From Taeniopygia guttata (lineage: Eukaryota; Chordata; Aves; Passeriformes; Estrildidae): 64,000 nucleotides of DNA. The notes below the pieces were generated by a model. That model saw only the letters and a list, made by a program, of their open reading frames with translations. It searched no databases and was not told the DNA's origin. Positions 37,001-52,000 of this stretch are shown here, one piece after another; positions within the stretch are counted from its first letter, which is position 1; each line of letters starts with the position of its first letter. Position numbers and translations under genes: made by a program. The DNA is taken from assembly GCF_048771995.1 (NCBI RefSeq), contig NC_133024.1, positions 61,710,501 through 61,774,500 of the forward strand, given 5' to 3'.

Positions 37001-40000
37001 ACACTCCAGCACCCCAATGTCCTTCTCGTAATGAGAGGCCCAGAACTTGAGGTGTGGCCTTATCAGTGCTTATTGGGACAATCACTGTCCTGGTCCTGCT
37101 GGCCACCCTATATCTGATACAGGCCAGGGTGCATTCTTGGCCTTCTTGGCCATCAGGACACACTCTGGCTCATGTACAACCACTGTTGACCAAGATCCTC
37201 TTCTGCTGAGCAGCTTTTCAGCCACTCTGCCCCCAGCCTGTAGTGCTGCAGAGGTTTGTAGTTTGTTGACCCAAGTGTAGGACCTGGCTTTTGTTCATGT
37301 TGAGCCTCATGCCATTGAGTCTTGGCTCATCAATTCAACCTTTCCAGATCCCTCTGCAGAGCCTTCCTACCCTGCAGCAGATCATCACTCCTGCCCAACT
37401 TGCTGTCATCTGTGAACTGACTGAGGAGCCTCAATCTCCCCATACAGATCATTGATAAAGATATTAGATAAAGAATTGGCCCTGGGATCACTAGTGGCTC
37501 GCTGCCAGCTGGATGTAACACTGTTCTCTGGGCCTGGCCATCCAGACTGGTTTTTACCCAGTGCAGAGTGTACCTGTCCAAGCCATGAGCTGCCAGCTTC
37601 TGTAGGACAGTGCTGGGAGAGACAGTGTCAAATGCTTTCTAGAAGTCTAGATAGACAACATCCACAGCCTTTCCCTCATCTACTAAGGAGTTCACATTAT
37701 CATAATGGAGGTCAGGTTGATCACCCATCCCAGAAGGGGAAAAATGGAGCCACATCCTTTTGACTGTCATACTTGAGTCTGCGTAGGAATTTAGGACAGT
37801 GTCTGGATTATTTTTTTGAAGGGGCACTTCCTCCAAACAACAGTACAACCTTTGGGCAGTATTTATGTTCCCAAAACAAAGCTTTTTAATAAAGTGTTTG
37901 CTATAGACAAGACCTTGTGTCTTGGTCTAACTTCTGTATCCATTCTGATACTGTATTTGCAGTTATCTGTCTGGGAGCATCCTCCCATAAACTGTAATCT
38001 GTTAGACAGTAGTGAAGATGCTTTACTTCTTGGTTTTTTTCCATTTTAAGTAATGTATTATGTACACCTGTAAGTTTGTGTTGTTTTGACAACAAATTGT
38101 ATTAGCTGTTAAATGTGAGTTCACTTCCTGGGTTTTGTGTTGAAATGTGAGGTGAGCAATGCTTTTGTCATAAAAGCTGTATATATGTGCACACACCAGC
38201 TTTATGTGATGTTCTTGGATTTTCCCAGGCATGTACCTGTATATACATGTTGCTTCTTTTCTTGCTCGGGTTTGGATTGGATTACAGTGGGGCTTATTCT
38301 TAGGATTTTTTTCTTTTTTTGGAACACCAAGAGTACTGTTATGCAATGAGCCCATTGGCACTTGCTTGCCTGTCATGCACACATCACCTTTCTGTTTAAT
38401 CCACTTCTATGTGTTTCATATTCTTATGTCTTTTATTGCTTGTAAAAAATACAGGCATTATGACTTCAGGTACTCACTCTTTGCTGTTTCTTAAGACCTG
38501 TTGTCTACTTTGTAGCCTTTCTCATTTTAGGAGTAGAATATTAGGGCAAGAAATACCAGTTGCGTTAAGGCTTCTGCAGCTCTGTTCTGCTTGACAGAAC
38601 TTAACAACATAATTATTTCACTCTTCATTTATTCTTAAGGCTTTTAACATCTGTCTAAGAAATTCTTACCCCACAGCACTCACAGTTTACACTTACTGAA
38701 TTAGCAGAAAATCCACCTTCCCTGGCCTCATTCTTGAAGGGCACTGAAAATTCATTTAGCTGAATTAAATTCTGAATTACCTGCTTTACTAGTTGTGGAA
38801 AGGGTGTGTTACAGCTCACTAAGTATGGGTGAGGCAGGTTGTTTGCTAATAAATTCTGACATTGGATTGAATGTACAGTAGAGAAAGTTTAAGAAAGGGT
38901 TATGAATTCCAGTTCTAGAATGTTATTCTTTGTTTCATTTTGCAAGGCAAAAGCTGCACTATGATCTTGTCTGATGTGATTAACATGAAGAGCCAAGAAA
39001 ACTTACCTGATTAGAAGAACTAAATAATATTGCCAAGCTTGTATTCCCAGGAGGTAGGGAAAAGGGGGCCCTATAAGTTTCAGAGTTATGGAAAACACTG
39101 AGAAAATGGATTTTAAAATGTGCTTTAGGCAGTTTGCTCAACAATACATCAGGGAAACTTCTAAGTCTACATAGTGATTACTCGATCACTGAACATATTA
39201 TTTAATTGTAGAACCACTTATATTCCATCTGTATTTCTCAAACCCAATCTTTCCAGATGTCTCAGACCAGTTTTATAGGCACCAGACACATTAGGGAACA
39301 AAAGGCTTTCCAATATATACGCATATTATCAAACGTAGTCACTAACTCTCACCAATATCAAATGTGCATCACATGTTAAATCCACGTTCCAATATTGAAT
39401 CCTTTTGTCAGCAGTTTGTGACTTTCATAACTCACTTTAATTCTTCAGAGGTCTTGAATATTGTCAGTTTCTAGAGTTTAATAGTCAAAACTGTCAAGCA
39501 CACAAAATATTTTCAAACAAAGTGATCTCTGAAGGGTTCAGTGTAATTATTTTTCACATGTTTTAATGAAAATGGCTTCACAGTTCTACATTTCCTTTCC
39601 CTGAGTCACTCTGAATCATGCTGTTGTGGGGGAGTCTGCCTGGAAATCCAGACTAGAATTACTTTTCAGCATGGGTAGGGGGATGGTGCCCAGAGGATGT
39701 CCCTTCCTCGAACTTTCTTAGATAAGAGAGGAATCCATGAATTGTACTCACTGTTCTTGAACCCAAACCATGTTTTAGCCCTTTGAGAAGCAGGTTCAAG
39801 TATCCAGAGAGTTTCTCCATTTTCTACTTCTTTTCTTTCATAGTCGTTTAGAAGCTTCTAAGTCCAAAAGCCTGCAGCCAACAATGTCACAGCTAATTCT
39901 TTTACCTGCAGCTCATCATAAAGCAAAGTGTACATTGTTTGCTCTGAAGAGTTTTTGTATTTTGCTATTGTACAACTATTGAGACAGATTTAAACTTTTA

Positions 40001-43000
40001 TCTTGCAAACAGCTTTCCTCGACCTCTCCATACCCGCTGCCATACATACAGAAAGAGCACATAATAGTTCACTGTTTGCAATTTGGAAGAGCCAAGATAA
40101 ACCCCAAAGAAGGAAATGCTGAAGGAATCATAAATAATATGTTGTTTGCCAGGGGAGAAGGGAAATCCATGAAATGAGTGTTGGAATATGACACTGTATC
40201 AGTAAATTACATGAAACAGATGTAGGTATTTATGGGAATGGTAGTATACAGGAGATCAAAACGTATTGAAATACCTGTTAAAGAATAAGACTGAAGCAGC
40301 AGGCTCAAAAATTTCCTGTGAAATCATATTAGGCATCTGATTCCATTTCCCAAATAGAGCTTTCTGTGAGTTAATACTGAATTTTTATACTGAAATTTCC
40401 CCGAGCCTTGGTAATTTTCTCTTTTGCCTGGATGTTCTGAACTCGTGTATCTCCAGATAACTGATCACATGTGAATAGCAAGTGTTCATAATGCCCTCAT
40501 TATCGCAGGGGAAACACTCTCCAAAGTTCTTATACCATTAAGTTAATTTGTGTTGCTCCATAAATCATGAGTGAATCCTGTACTTCCTCCCACAAGTAGT
40601 GAGTTTTACTATTTTGGATTCTGTATTTTCTTTTAGCATTATATTGAATTATGTAAAAGGGGGATAGAAGTAAAAATTCTGCTTTAGTCACTCTGACATG
40701 AGAGAGGAGAACTGATAGGGAAACGGTTTATTGAAGAGGTGGATAGTTTAGCTTCAATAGCCAACTCTCTGTCCTGGTCCCTTACTAAGTGTTGGAATTC
40801 AGTACATAAAGATTTGAGATAACCTGTTGTTTAAAAAAAAAGGGGAAAAAAAAGAAAATCATAGAACAAACATTTTGTGTTATGAGATATGTAGTTAAAA
40901 GCACCACTCTGGTGATACAGGGCAGTGAAGGTGAAGTGAAACTATAAGGGCTTGAGAAGAGTCTTAGTGAATAAGAGAACCCAAGATTACACATAAATAA
41001 ATAAAATCTGTGCTTTGCTGGATTAGGTCCTAATTAAAGAACCATCGGATTGTCCAGACTTCTTCATATCAGCTCAGTCTGGGTTTTTTTTTTTTTTGCT
41101 TCCAATATTTTTAAACTTGCTGCCCTGATATCAAACATGTGCAAGATGCAAATTCACATTTATATTCTATCTGCAAGTTAAAAGACTTTAAAGGTATTGA
41201 AAATGCAATCCAAACCAGACGTGACTTTTTTCCCCCTTGCTTGTTTTTTCTCAGAGATTGGCAGTCAGAAATTCCACAAATACAGCCAAGAGAAGACACT
41301 GAAGTGGTTAAAGAAAAAGGTATTGTGTTTCCCTTTTGGTTTAAAAATTGCTATATGTTCAAAACGGAAATGCTTATTAGCTTGTCCATATTTGCATTGA
41401 GCCATGTGCTGTGCCGCAGTTCAAGGTATGTGCCTCAGTCCAAGGACAGACATCACAGTAAAGTTGCTCCACTTGGGAATGTGATCAGGTGTTAAGAGAT
41501 ATTAACAAGTTTGTTGCGTTTCACTTTTTGATGAGACTGGCCATGAAAGGGGCTTATATGGGGTGTGGGAAGGAAGAAGCTGTCAGCTCATTGCTGTAAG
41601 CTTTGCATAATGTGAGGGGCTTGCTTTTGCTTTGTCCCTTTCATAGATGGGCTAGAGGAGAGTTCTGATTGTTACAGTTTCTAAATTCTGCTGTGCTTTG
41701 AAGCTGGACAGAACTACCTTGGTTTTGTACTACAAATGTGTTTCCTGAAGTTTTGGCACAGTTCACTCAGAACAGTCCTGGTTTGGTTGCTGTTATCCTG
41801 ATCCAATCATGCTGTTCAAGAGGTCTGTAGAGTTTGCCAGAAATAAACTAGTGTTAAAGCTGAGATTGATGGGGTCTTTGTTTTGGTATAAAGAAGGTGA
41901 ATTTCATTTTACTCACACACATGTGCCCTTAACATGATGCCACTCTATAGAAAAAGAGGGTATGCATCAAATGATGAGACGGTCTTGTCATTTAAATTAA
42001 TCAATACAATCACAAAATCTGGTCCACTTTCTGCAGTGATGAGGCATGGGAATGAATACCTATTTTGTAATGATTACCCAAATAGAATATTTACATGTGA
42101 ACAGGTACCTGTTTGTATTATTGAAAATACTTTTATCTGACAGATCTCTCTCTGTTGGATCCAGCACATCAATGCCTGTAAAGTCTTTAATCGTTGATTT
42201 CCACCCGGACTGCCTTTGCCATCGTGCTGAGCTCAGGAGTGTTCTCTGAGCAGGTGTATTTCTCACCTGTATAATCATGGCTGTTGAGTCTGAGTAGCTC
42301 AGCTCATCTTAGGGTGCTGCAAAAGTGGTGCTGTGTTGCCAAGGCAACATGTTCAAAGACATGCTAGTTTCTTTGCGTTTTTTGAGCTCATCTGCTAGTC
42401 ATTACAAATGTATATTAAATTTCACCACAGTCCATAACTTGAGTGTTTTATATGCTTGAAACAAAATTACAAGAGCTTTGTCACTGCATTAACATGTGCA
42501 TAACAATATTGATACAGGCATTTCATTTTTTGGTTTTCTGTAGGTTAATCAAACAGTGAAAGCACTTAAAAGCAACAATATATCAGTAGGTGAAAGAGTG
42601 CTTGCAAGTACACTTATCAACAGTAAACAGATAACAGATGCTCAGGAAGGTAAGAAAACTAAACATGGTAATGAATTCTGTTTTTGTGAAGTCACATAAG
42701 TAGAGATAAAACACATGATTAGAAACTAAAATATATTGAAATTGGCCTTTGCGGTAAATTTATACCCTGTACAGAAAATTCCATGTAAGTTGTGATTGTG
42801 CCTTGGCTTTTCCAAGTTTCTTGCTAACTTAATCAGATGACACTGTAATTAACAATTACAATTATCTCAGCTGGGATTCTCTTAGCTTCTTCATAGTTCA
42901 AGGAGGAAACATTTTTCTCAGTGAAATATATGCTGAAGTGCTTTGCTGAACTGAGGCAGTGTTAAAGAATAGGACACGTATTTATAATATATATGAATTC

Positions 43001-46000
43001 TCACCCGGTAAGTGTGTCTATATTAGAACATGCTTCTTTTCATTATTATTTTTATTAGGATGCATAGAATATTAGCATTCATAGAATTGTTCAAAAGGCT
43101 GAAGGGATCTTAGGAAGTCATTGTTACAGGGAAAAGGCTCCTGGTCCAAACATTACTTTATGCAACAAATGTATGAATTGGATGATTTTTGTGGGTTCAC
43201 TGGCATTTTAACAGCCTCAACCCACTACAAATACACACAACTGTAATTAATAAGGGCAAAATTTTAATTATATATGTCTTAAATTGTAACAATCCTGTTA
43301 CCAAAAAATCTGGTGTGATCTTGTTTGCTTTTATTCACCATTCTTCTGGGGAGGGCAATGTCCTGAATGTTACTGACACAAAATTCTGTGGAGAAACCTG
43401 AAAATGGACTCATAATAAAATCTTTGCATGTTAATGAAAATTAAGAACAGTTTAGAGCAAGATGAATCAAAGCAAATTGTTTCTTATTACAAAGACATTC
43501 AGAACTCTTTACGCTTGTGAAAATTTAGGAGAAACAAAGCAGCTTGCTGACAAAGTGGAAAATGAGCTACCAAGTCGTGATATCAAAGGAAACATAAATG
43601 AGATTCATGAGGCAAATAGACAATTTTAGAGAACAGGGGTTGTAATATATGGTTTTTAAAAAGAGACAAAGCTGCAAAAGTTGTGACTTAACTTCATGGT
43701 AGCTTTTCATCTTTTTCCCAACCCCTACGTTTTTAAAGAAAGGGGAAAGAGTCCTGGCAACAACCATCTTGACTATGCTTAATCACTTTTTCTCTGAAAT
43801 TTATTATTAAATATTTCATCTGCAGTGGGTTTTTTCCACCTTGCTCTTTATTTATAGTGACATGATTATAATAGTCTTTTTAAAAACCTTGGTTTTTCAT
43901 ATTTGAGAGAGCAGCATTGAAACTGGGAATACTGGGATTTAAAGTAGGTGAGTTTTGGAGATAGTCCCACTGTATGTGGCGAGGTGAATGATAGGAAGTC
44001 AAATGGACAGTACTCAACACTTATTTCTAGTAAGTCTCATTTTCTTGTCCGATCCTTTCATTGCTGTGACAGTGCAATTTATTTCTGTAGAAAATTGTTT
44101 TCATAGGGGTATTATGAAATTCCAGCACCTTAAAAATAGGTGGGTGCATGTAGTTAGCATCTACAGATGTTGTAGGGCAAAAAGAGGGGACAATATAATA
44201 AGAGCAAATAGGGAAGGAGGGGAGGTTCATCATATGGGACTTGAATATTTCATGCAGAAGACAAAGAAGGGATGTTTGACAAAAGATTAATAACAAAGCT
44301 AGGGTGCTGTAAGAACACAGACTCCATAGGAGGCAAATAGTGTTATTTTTAAATTGGTAAAGGAAGTAAGTGAGGATTGCTTCAAGTCAGAAATGCAAAG
44401 AGAATGGATTTTTGTATTTAGTATGAAATAAAAGCAGTTGATTTGGACTCACCATAATGACTCATAATGCAAAGAGTGAAATGATCGGGACCTGTTTCTT
44501 AAGCAAGAAATTGGACATATTAAGTGCTACGGTGAAATTGTCTTGGGTTGGAATTATTTCTTGTTCTCTCCTGACCCTAAAGTGGGCTTAGAGAGTGAAA
44601 AATCTTTGATGAATCTATACAGTGAAGGAAGGAGAAGTGCAGATAGGTGATAGTAAAAATTTTTTATCATCACAGTTGAAATGCATAAGCTGCTGTAAGT
44701 TTGTTAATGCTTTCTCCTTCATTGCCAGTTTGCATTGAGCTTTTCAGGTTAAAAAGAAAGAAAATGGGGAAAAAGAAGATACATTTATCTCTGGCACTAA
44801 AGTAATAGTTTTTTGCCACTTTAAGGTTGGTATGCCATGTGCTTCTGAACTCTCTAAGTGTGTAGGCATATGAGCAGATAAACTTGCCTGTTGGAGTTGG
44901 AATTCAGAGGGGAGATTTTAACTTAATATCTGTCTGGCAAATGCTTCCTGTGCATGGGTGCAGTTACTCCCTAGCAGCCTCAACAACAGCAAGTTTAAAA
45001 AAGTCCAGCTCATCTAGCCCACAATCAGTAAGTACTTGTGTAGAACGTGACCGGAAAAGATTTGGTTTAGGACTTCGTGTTATGAAATGGTCACTTTTTT
45101 TCCCCCAGTCTCTCAGAAAAACATTTATAGCAGGAGTGCCCTGTACTGAAAACAGCTTCTAGTAGTTCATATTTCCACAGATAATTATCCTGTCTTGCCA
45201 GTGATGTTTAGATAGGCCTTGGCATTTTCTATAAAGTACTGAAAATTAAGTACAAGACTTTGAAATAGACTCATTGTCTCATCTAATTGTTTTCAGTTGA
45301 AGCCAGAAAATGTTCTTTAGTACTGAAGCCCTTGCCAAATAATTGTAAGATCCAGATGCTTTAAAATTAATGATTGTATGTTCTGTTGAGTCAGCTTTTT
45401 ACTTTTGCAGGTTTTTAAAATTTAATTTCTTTGGAAAAATACATGATATCTAGTACTCTCAGAAAGTGAACAGCTTTGTAAAGTACATGCAGCAGATATT
45501 AATAACATGTGCTGACAAAGTGAGTGTAGTAAGTCTTTACTTTTTAAATAAACCTACAAGTATCATATAACACAAACTACTCAACACAGAGAAGCATCAC
45601 AGTGTATCCATTAGGAGTCTGTTACTAGTGTTTCAACCTTGTGCCTCATGGTAGCACATGCAACATGGCTAAAACAACATGACTATGTAACATGAATGTT
45701 CTTTTTCTCCTCCTTCCCACTCCCTGACCTCCTCCTGAAGACTATGTACGGTATGCCCATGGGTTAATATCAGAGTATATTCCTGAAGATCTGAGTAAGG
45801 AGTTGTTAAAATACTTAGGGTAAGTATTGTTCCAGCTAGCTTATAGCTTTACATGGATTAATGTCCATTTGGTCATTTCTGTTGAATACTGAGATTTGTT
45901 CATCAAGGTTGCAGTGAATGACACAATGAGATTATATTTGCCACACTTTAAATGTGATTTTTCAAACATAGATATGGGTTATTTTTTGGCTTTCCTGTGG

Positions 46001-49000
46001 TTTTAAGGACTGTGAGCTGGGGGAGATGTAATATTAAAGTTGGATATGTCTGTTACCAGTGTTGCGTGATGAAACCCTGAGTAATGTATCCTGTTTGAAA
46101 GCAAGTGGGAGAAAAATCCAGAAAAAGTTTGTCCAGAATTGTCAAGCACAAACAGCAGAGCCAGGAATTGAGTCTTCATCCCCAGTCCTCTTTCCTTTTC
46201 CTTATTCACTCAGTGCTGCCTGGGTTTGACTTATTTATCTCACCTATGTTAGTTTGTATTTAAATATGGAAGGTGAGCCAGCATCCTCCTCCTGGTGTTC
46301 CCTGCCAGCAGCAGACTTGGCTTGGATCATCATTGTGACTCTGCACCTGCTCATCAGCTCAGTTCTGTTCAAAGGCTTCTGTTATGGTGGCCTTTGGAAA
46401 AGTGTGCAATTTGCAGCCTGAAGCCCCATAGCTGAACTGTTTCATAAGTCAGAAATACAGTCCATGAGCTGCTTTTTTTGCAAGTGCTTGCCATGTGTGA
46501 GCAGCTGATAACCAAAGCAGCTTTCACGAAGAAGAATTTCCAAACTTTAGGTTGTGCAATTCATATTTGTTAATTTTTAATTTAAAATCTTCTGTTCTGC
46601 AGGCTCCCAGAACTTAGAAGTCCGGAACCAGAGCCACCACTGAAGGTAGGAGAACATTAAGATATTGATAGATGTGTTATAATTCATTTTTTCTGAGTTA
46701 TTATTTAAACTGGACCAGACCAAGCACTGGGTACAATACATTAAGTAAGGTGACCTTGTGAAAAGCCAGTCTGAAACAGACTCAAGAAATTTAGCAGGTA
46801 ACTCATATTTTTAATAAGGAATATTTTGGTTGGTTTTCCTGTGAAAAAAAAGGGGAGGGAAAAAGAGAGGCATATTTTATGGTTTTGGTCAACAGCCTTT
46901 TTCATACATGTTTTGCTTATTTAGTTTTATTGAGGTTGATGGGACAATATGACCTCATAGGTTTTCTTTCATATATAATTTATGAGAACCCTGAAGGGAC
47001 CTCCTGGGTCATGGATTCCCAGACAACCATGTTGAATAATCTCTCATACACTGATCATTCTTCACTGCAAGTCTCATTAGGATTTTTTATTTCCATTACT
47101 TCTCTTGGAAGAGTGTTCTATAACCTCATTCCTCTGATGCTCAGAAACCTTTCTGTAAATTCCACCTTGAATTTATTCATGGCCAATTTATTCCCCTGCC
47201 CTTTTGTGCTAACTTTATCATTGTTTTTTGAAATTGAAATGGCTCCTTTCCCTCTCTAACATTAGTTCTTTCAATGTGTAAAGGGAAAACATACATGCTT
47301 TGCGTTTTCATTTTGAGAAGCCAGTTTGGTTGTGTGACATGGGTTCTCCATTCCCTCATTGTGAAAACATTTCTTTACACCTATTCCAAGATTAATTCAG
47401 TTGTTTCAAAGCAGGTGACCAGAAAAATGTGTAATTATTTCTGATAAAACCTTTACTCATACAATATGATGGCATTCTTCCCTTCTTGTCTTAACTAGAA
47501 ATACTTTGTCCCATTACAGACTAGAATCTCATTTGCTTCTATTGATGTGTGATCAGATAGCTCTCTGTCATGTTGGGAGTAGTTAAGACACACAGTTGGG
47601 TTTTTTTTTTCCACTGCAGTTTTTACTTGATCAGTTCTCAGATTTACAAGAAGTTCATGCAGTTAGTTTCTGTGTACATGACCTTTTACTTCTTCTGTAC
47701 ATTTAATCTGGCTTTAAAGTTTCCAGTCTTGAAGGTTCCCTGACTTTTTTACACAGTGTTAAAAGCTCTTTAGGTGTTCATAATGCTACTCAGTGGTGTA
47801 CATTCAGCAAATGTTAGCATTCTATTATTATCTTTAACTAGTAATTAACTAGTGATCTCCATCTGATCCAATGACATCCCTTTCTGCATTATTTGCCTTT
47901 GTTTCCCTTGTTCCCAGTTTCTCACCTACCTTAATCTTCTTATGCAGTATTTGTTTTCTGTAATATCAGCTGCTTAAGTGGCACCATGTCAAGTCCTCTG
48001 GCAATCCTTCACATTCTGTCTCCAGAAAATGTATTACATTTGAGAAAATAAAGGCAAGTTAGTAGGCATTACCTTGTTTTGTTTTTTGGCTGAGACATAC
48101 TGAGAGAGTTGAGGTTGTTCAGTCTGGAGAAGAGAAGGCTCCAGGGAGACTGTAGAGCACCTTCCAGTACCTTAAGGGGGCTACAGGAGAGCTGGCAAGA
48201 AACTTTCACAGGGGCATGTAATGACAGGACAAGGGACAATGGCCTTAAGCTGAGAGAAAAGGTAAGTCTAGATTAGATGTGAAGGTGGTGAGGCAGTGGA
48301 ACAAGTTGCCCAGAGATGTTGTGAACTCCCATCCTGGCAGTGTTCAAGGCCAGGTTGGATGGGGCTCTGAGTCACCTGATCTAGTGGAAGGTATTCTGAC
48401 CCCTGGCAGAAAGGTTGGAACTAGATGATCTTTAAGGTCTCTTCAAAGCCAAACCACTCTATGATTCTGTGTTTCATTTCCTCTTTAATTATTCTTCCTT
48501 CTTTCATATTTTTCCCCCACTCTCTTCTCCTGAGTCCTACTATCGCTTTTTCTTCTTTCTTATATTAGAGATGGGTCCTTGGCTATTCTGCACTAATATG
48601 GTCCCTGCCTGATAAAATATACGCCAGGTTCTGTCTCTCATCTTGTCATTTCTGATGCAGTCTTCCAACTGGATCAGCATATTTTGAGTTTTACTTCTAT
48701 CTTAAATAGAATGATTTCTATTCTGTCTTCTGTCCCTGTGCTTAACCTCTTCATTATTATTGAAAATTATTTATTGAGGCAAAAGGGTTCTTCGATTTTA
48801 GGTCCACACATAGGTTAACTTTAATACCTATCCAATCCCTACAGTACAGCAGCTTCACTTTCTCTTTTTTAATTCCCTTTTTGCCTCTGTGGCTAAACGA
48901 CCTTGTACTGTTTGTTTTAATTTCCTTTCCAAGGTCTAACTCAGCTTGACTTTTTGGCAGTTCCCACTTAGTCCCAGGATTACCTGACCCCCTAAACCGA

Positions 49001-52000
49001 TCTCTTTTTTTAATATTTCTTTCCCCCAGTTGCTTTTTCCTCCATTCATTAGATACTTCTGCTTACACCTAGTGTCAGTTGGATTTTTTTGGGGATGGAT
49101 GGGGGGTGATGGAATATGTGTGCATCTGTGTGAGCAAGGAGACGCATTTATAGTGTTTAGTCTGGGAAGCTTTTTCTTCCAAGATTTTCACCTTGTTTGA
49201 AGTAAAAGATCCAAAATCACTTCTTCAGTCTTTTACCTTCCAAGTGTCTTTCTCACACATCAAGTCCCTTTGCTTTGCCTCAAGACAAGTAAGGCATATG
49301 GTTTGTAAAGTTTGCCCCCGTAGAACCAATAACCCCACTTCAGATAATCCTTTCCATTTAATTTAAACTGAGCAGCCTATGTCTGCTGAAATGAGATTAC
49401 GTACCATGCTGGCCTTTCCTGCAGTGTCCCTGCTACTTACCGAAAGAAAGTCTAAAAAAACCCTCATTTCTGGCTGGTTCAGTGACTGTTCTGTTTAGCA
49501 GCATGTCAGCTAGCACATAGAGGAATAATTGAGCCCTACTGTTATTAATAGCATTTGTTCTCCAATGGATATCCAGAGATATGTTATTTCCATGTGGCTG
49601 GACAGTTGTTCTGGCTGCACAGTTACTTGGCCCTTTGATTCAGTTAAAGAATTATCTTTATGCGTTGTAAGAAAAATTAAGCACACATCAGGAGCCAACT
49701 GATAGTCATTAGCTGTATAAGCATGTTAAAACAACTGTATTAAACTGCATGTGATGTACATTCCATATTGTGTACGAATAGCTTTTATACCATTGGGATA
49801 GTTCTGAGAATCTATTTTTAAAAACAGTTTTATTTCAGCAGTTAGGTTGCAGAGGAAATGAGGCTTAGAACTGTTCAGTTGTTGGGCAGTGAGACCTTGC
49901 TGAGGATCTGATTAATTTCCAGAGCACTGACCAGGGTGTGTATGATAAGTCCTTGCAACTTCAGAGATTAAAACACTCCTTTATTTCACAATCTCAGATG
50001 AGCAAGGTAGGCTTATACATGGAAACTGTCTCCTTCAGACCATTTTTAATCACTTGTGACATTTTTCTTCATGAGGACAAGGTGTATTAACAGACATAAT
50101 ATATGGTTATTCCAAAATAAGGTTCTAACATGCATTTCCTTTTTGGAAAAATAATTGCATGTTTGGACATTACATTAAACTCTGAAGGGAGGAAAGATGT
50201 AGAAACTTCAGTGATCAGCCGAAAAGCAATGACACATTCTCTTTCTTGAACAGGAACAAACTGGGTACAGCCTGGTCTTTGTGATTTAATGATTAAATCA
50301 AAATTGCATGTTCTTTGTATTAATTGTAAGCCATTGATCTTGTGTTGTAATCATCGCACTGTCCAGTTTGTCAGCAAAGGGAGTCTGGCCATTGGCAGAT
50401 GATGAGAGACATTTACAAAGAATATGAATACTTTGCTACAGCTAAACAGCAAATGCTTTGCTGAAATGCAAACATTTTTGTTACAAATTTTAAAAGCTTG
50501 TTTATCAGATTCCAAAAAGAGGAGAAGAGTAATTCTTCATTAGATTGTCATTTGAAAATGTAATCACAGCACAGTAAACAGCCTCCTAAAGAGGCTGATC
50601 CAGATTCCATTGAAATCAAAAGAAAAGGCTTCAGCTGGATCTGGTTCTAAGAGCTGAGAAATCTAGGCTGAAGACTTGGCTTCTGTGCCAAAGAGAGAGA
50701 GGGAGGGGAGAAGGAGAGAGATATCACAAGCACCATAAACAAAATGAATAAAACAGGATCTTAAAATGTATGGTACCATCCAAGTTGCTTGCAAAATCAC
50801 TCTCTGGCACAAAAGCTGGGAAGGCCACGGTCTAGATTTCACAGGATATTAAGGACAGGGTAGTAATATCAGATATATGATAATAATAAAAATACAGTGT
50901 TGTAAAATACTGCATACTTTTTTTTCTCTTTTGGAAACATACCAGAAAGTTTTCACCTTTAAACTAAACACATGCTCACAGTTTATGGAAAGAAATATTC
51001 ATTTTTATGGCCTGATCATGTGGAGTACCAAGAATCATTCACACGTATTATTTCTGAAGTTAGAAGGCACACAGCACATGCAGAGTCAAACTTCCATAAT
51101 ATGCTGTTGGATTCAAGTGATGAAGCAGTCAGTGGAGCTATGGCACTATTTCACTGTTGCCAGCCTGTAAAAATGAATTAATTCTAAAGGCTGTGAACAA
51201 ACAGACAACAGACTAGATGATGATCGACTTGTGTCGGCAGATAGCTACAGCGCTGGAGTTGCTTCACAGGTCCATGAGATTATGAGCACCACAGTTCCCT
51301 GACTGTCAGGCACTAACTTCCAACAGCTGCTCCAGAAAGTTCTCTAAATAGACTGACACCAAAGTCACAATCATGGCTGATTTCTAATTGTCATTCTTCA
51401 GAAGGCTAGGAAGAAAATGCTTCCTCTGACACAGAATGCTCTCTTCTGAATGCTGTAAAGATGGTTTATATTCACATGTAGAGAAGACAATTGCAGACAG
51501 AAATCTTCCACTCTTGCTGCAGATTCTTCGGTTGATTGCCAATCCTGTTTTGGTGCTATGGTTACATTTTCAAACCAAAGCTTTGAACTTCCATGTGTGT
51601 ACATCATAAAAGTGGTTGACAGAGCAACTTCCTCACTCTAACATTTCAGAAAAGGAAATTGTCAGATGTCCCTGTGGAACCACAAGAAGACTATACTAAA
51701 TTTAACAGCGACAATCTGAAAACCAAAAAGGTAAGCAAAGCCTTGCATTCATACGTGTTTTGCTGAAGTGTAGATGAATAGCAAATACTAGCACAAAATG
51801 CTTAACTTTCTCCTTCAAAACACATCACAAATACAAAACAAATACAAAATTGTCTGACATCTGTAATTATATCTCTTTGACCTTTTCTCATGTTTAATGT
51901 GACAGTTTTAATTTCCTATACAGAACTGTTTTGTACTATTACTGCTGGGCTGTATTTCACCAGTGAACATTCCAGTAAGCCTCACAGACTCAGACACGCT

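Larger units (their letters stand above)
46646..51649 (+). other. RNASEH2B: RNASEH2B intron 9 (5.0 kb)
   Basis: GT-AG intron that contains an old minus-strand CR1 (46980-47760) and a younger plus-strand CR1 3' end (48088-48470). A GA-rich microsatellite lies at about 50690-50722. No other gene was seen. Confidence 0.9.

Noticed and set aside
42559..42564. Apparent change at the human Ala177 disease site (Lys in VNQTVKALK)
   Set aside because: Counting residues shows the Lys replaces human Ala176; the Ala177 equivalent (Ala182 here) is conserved.
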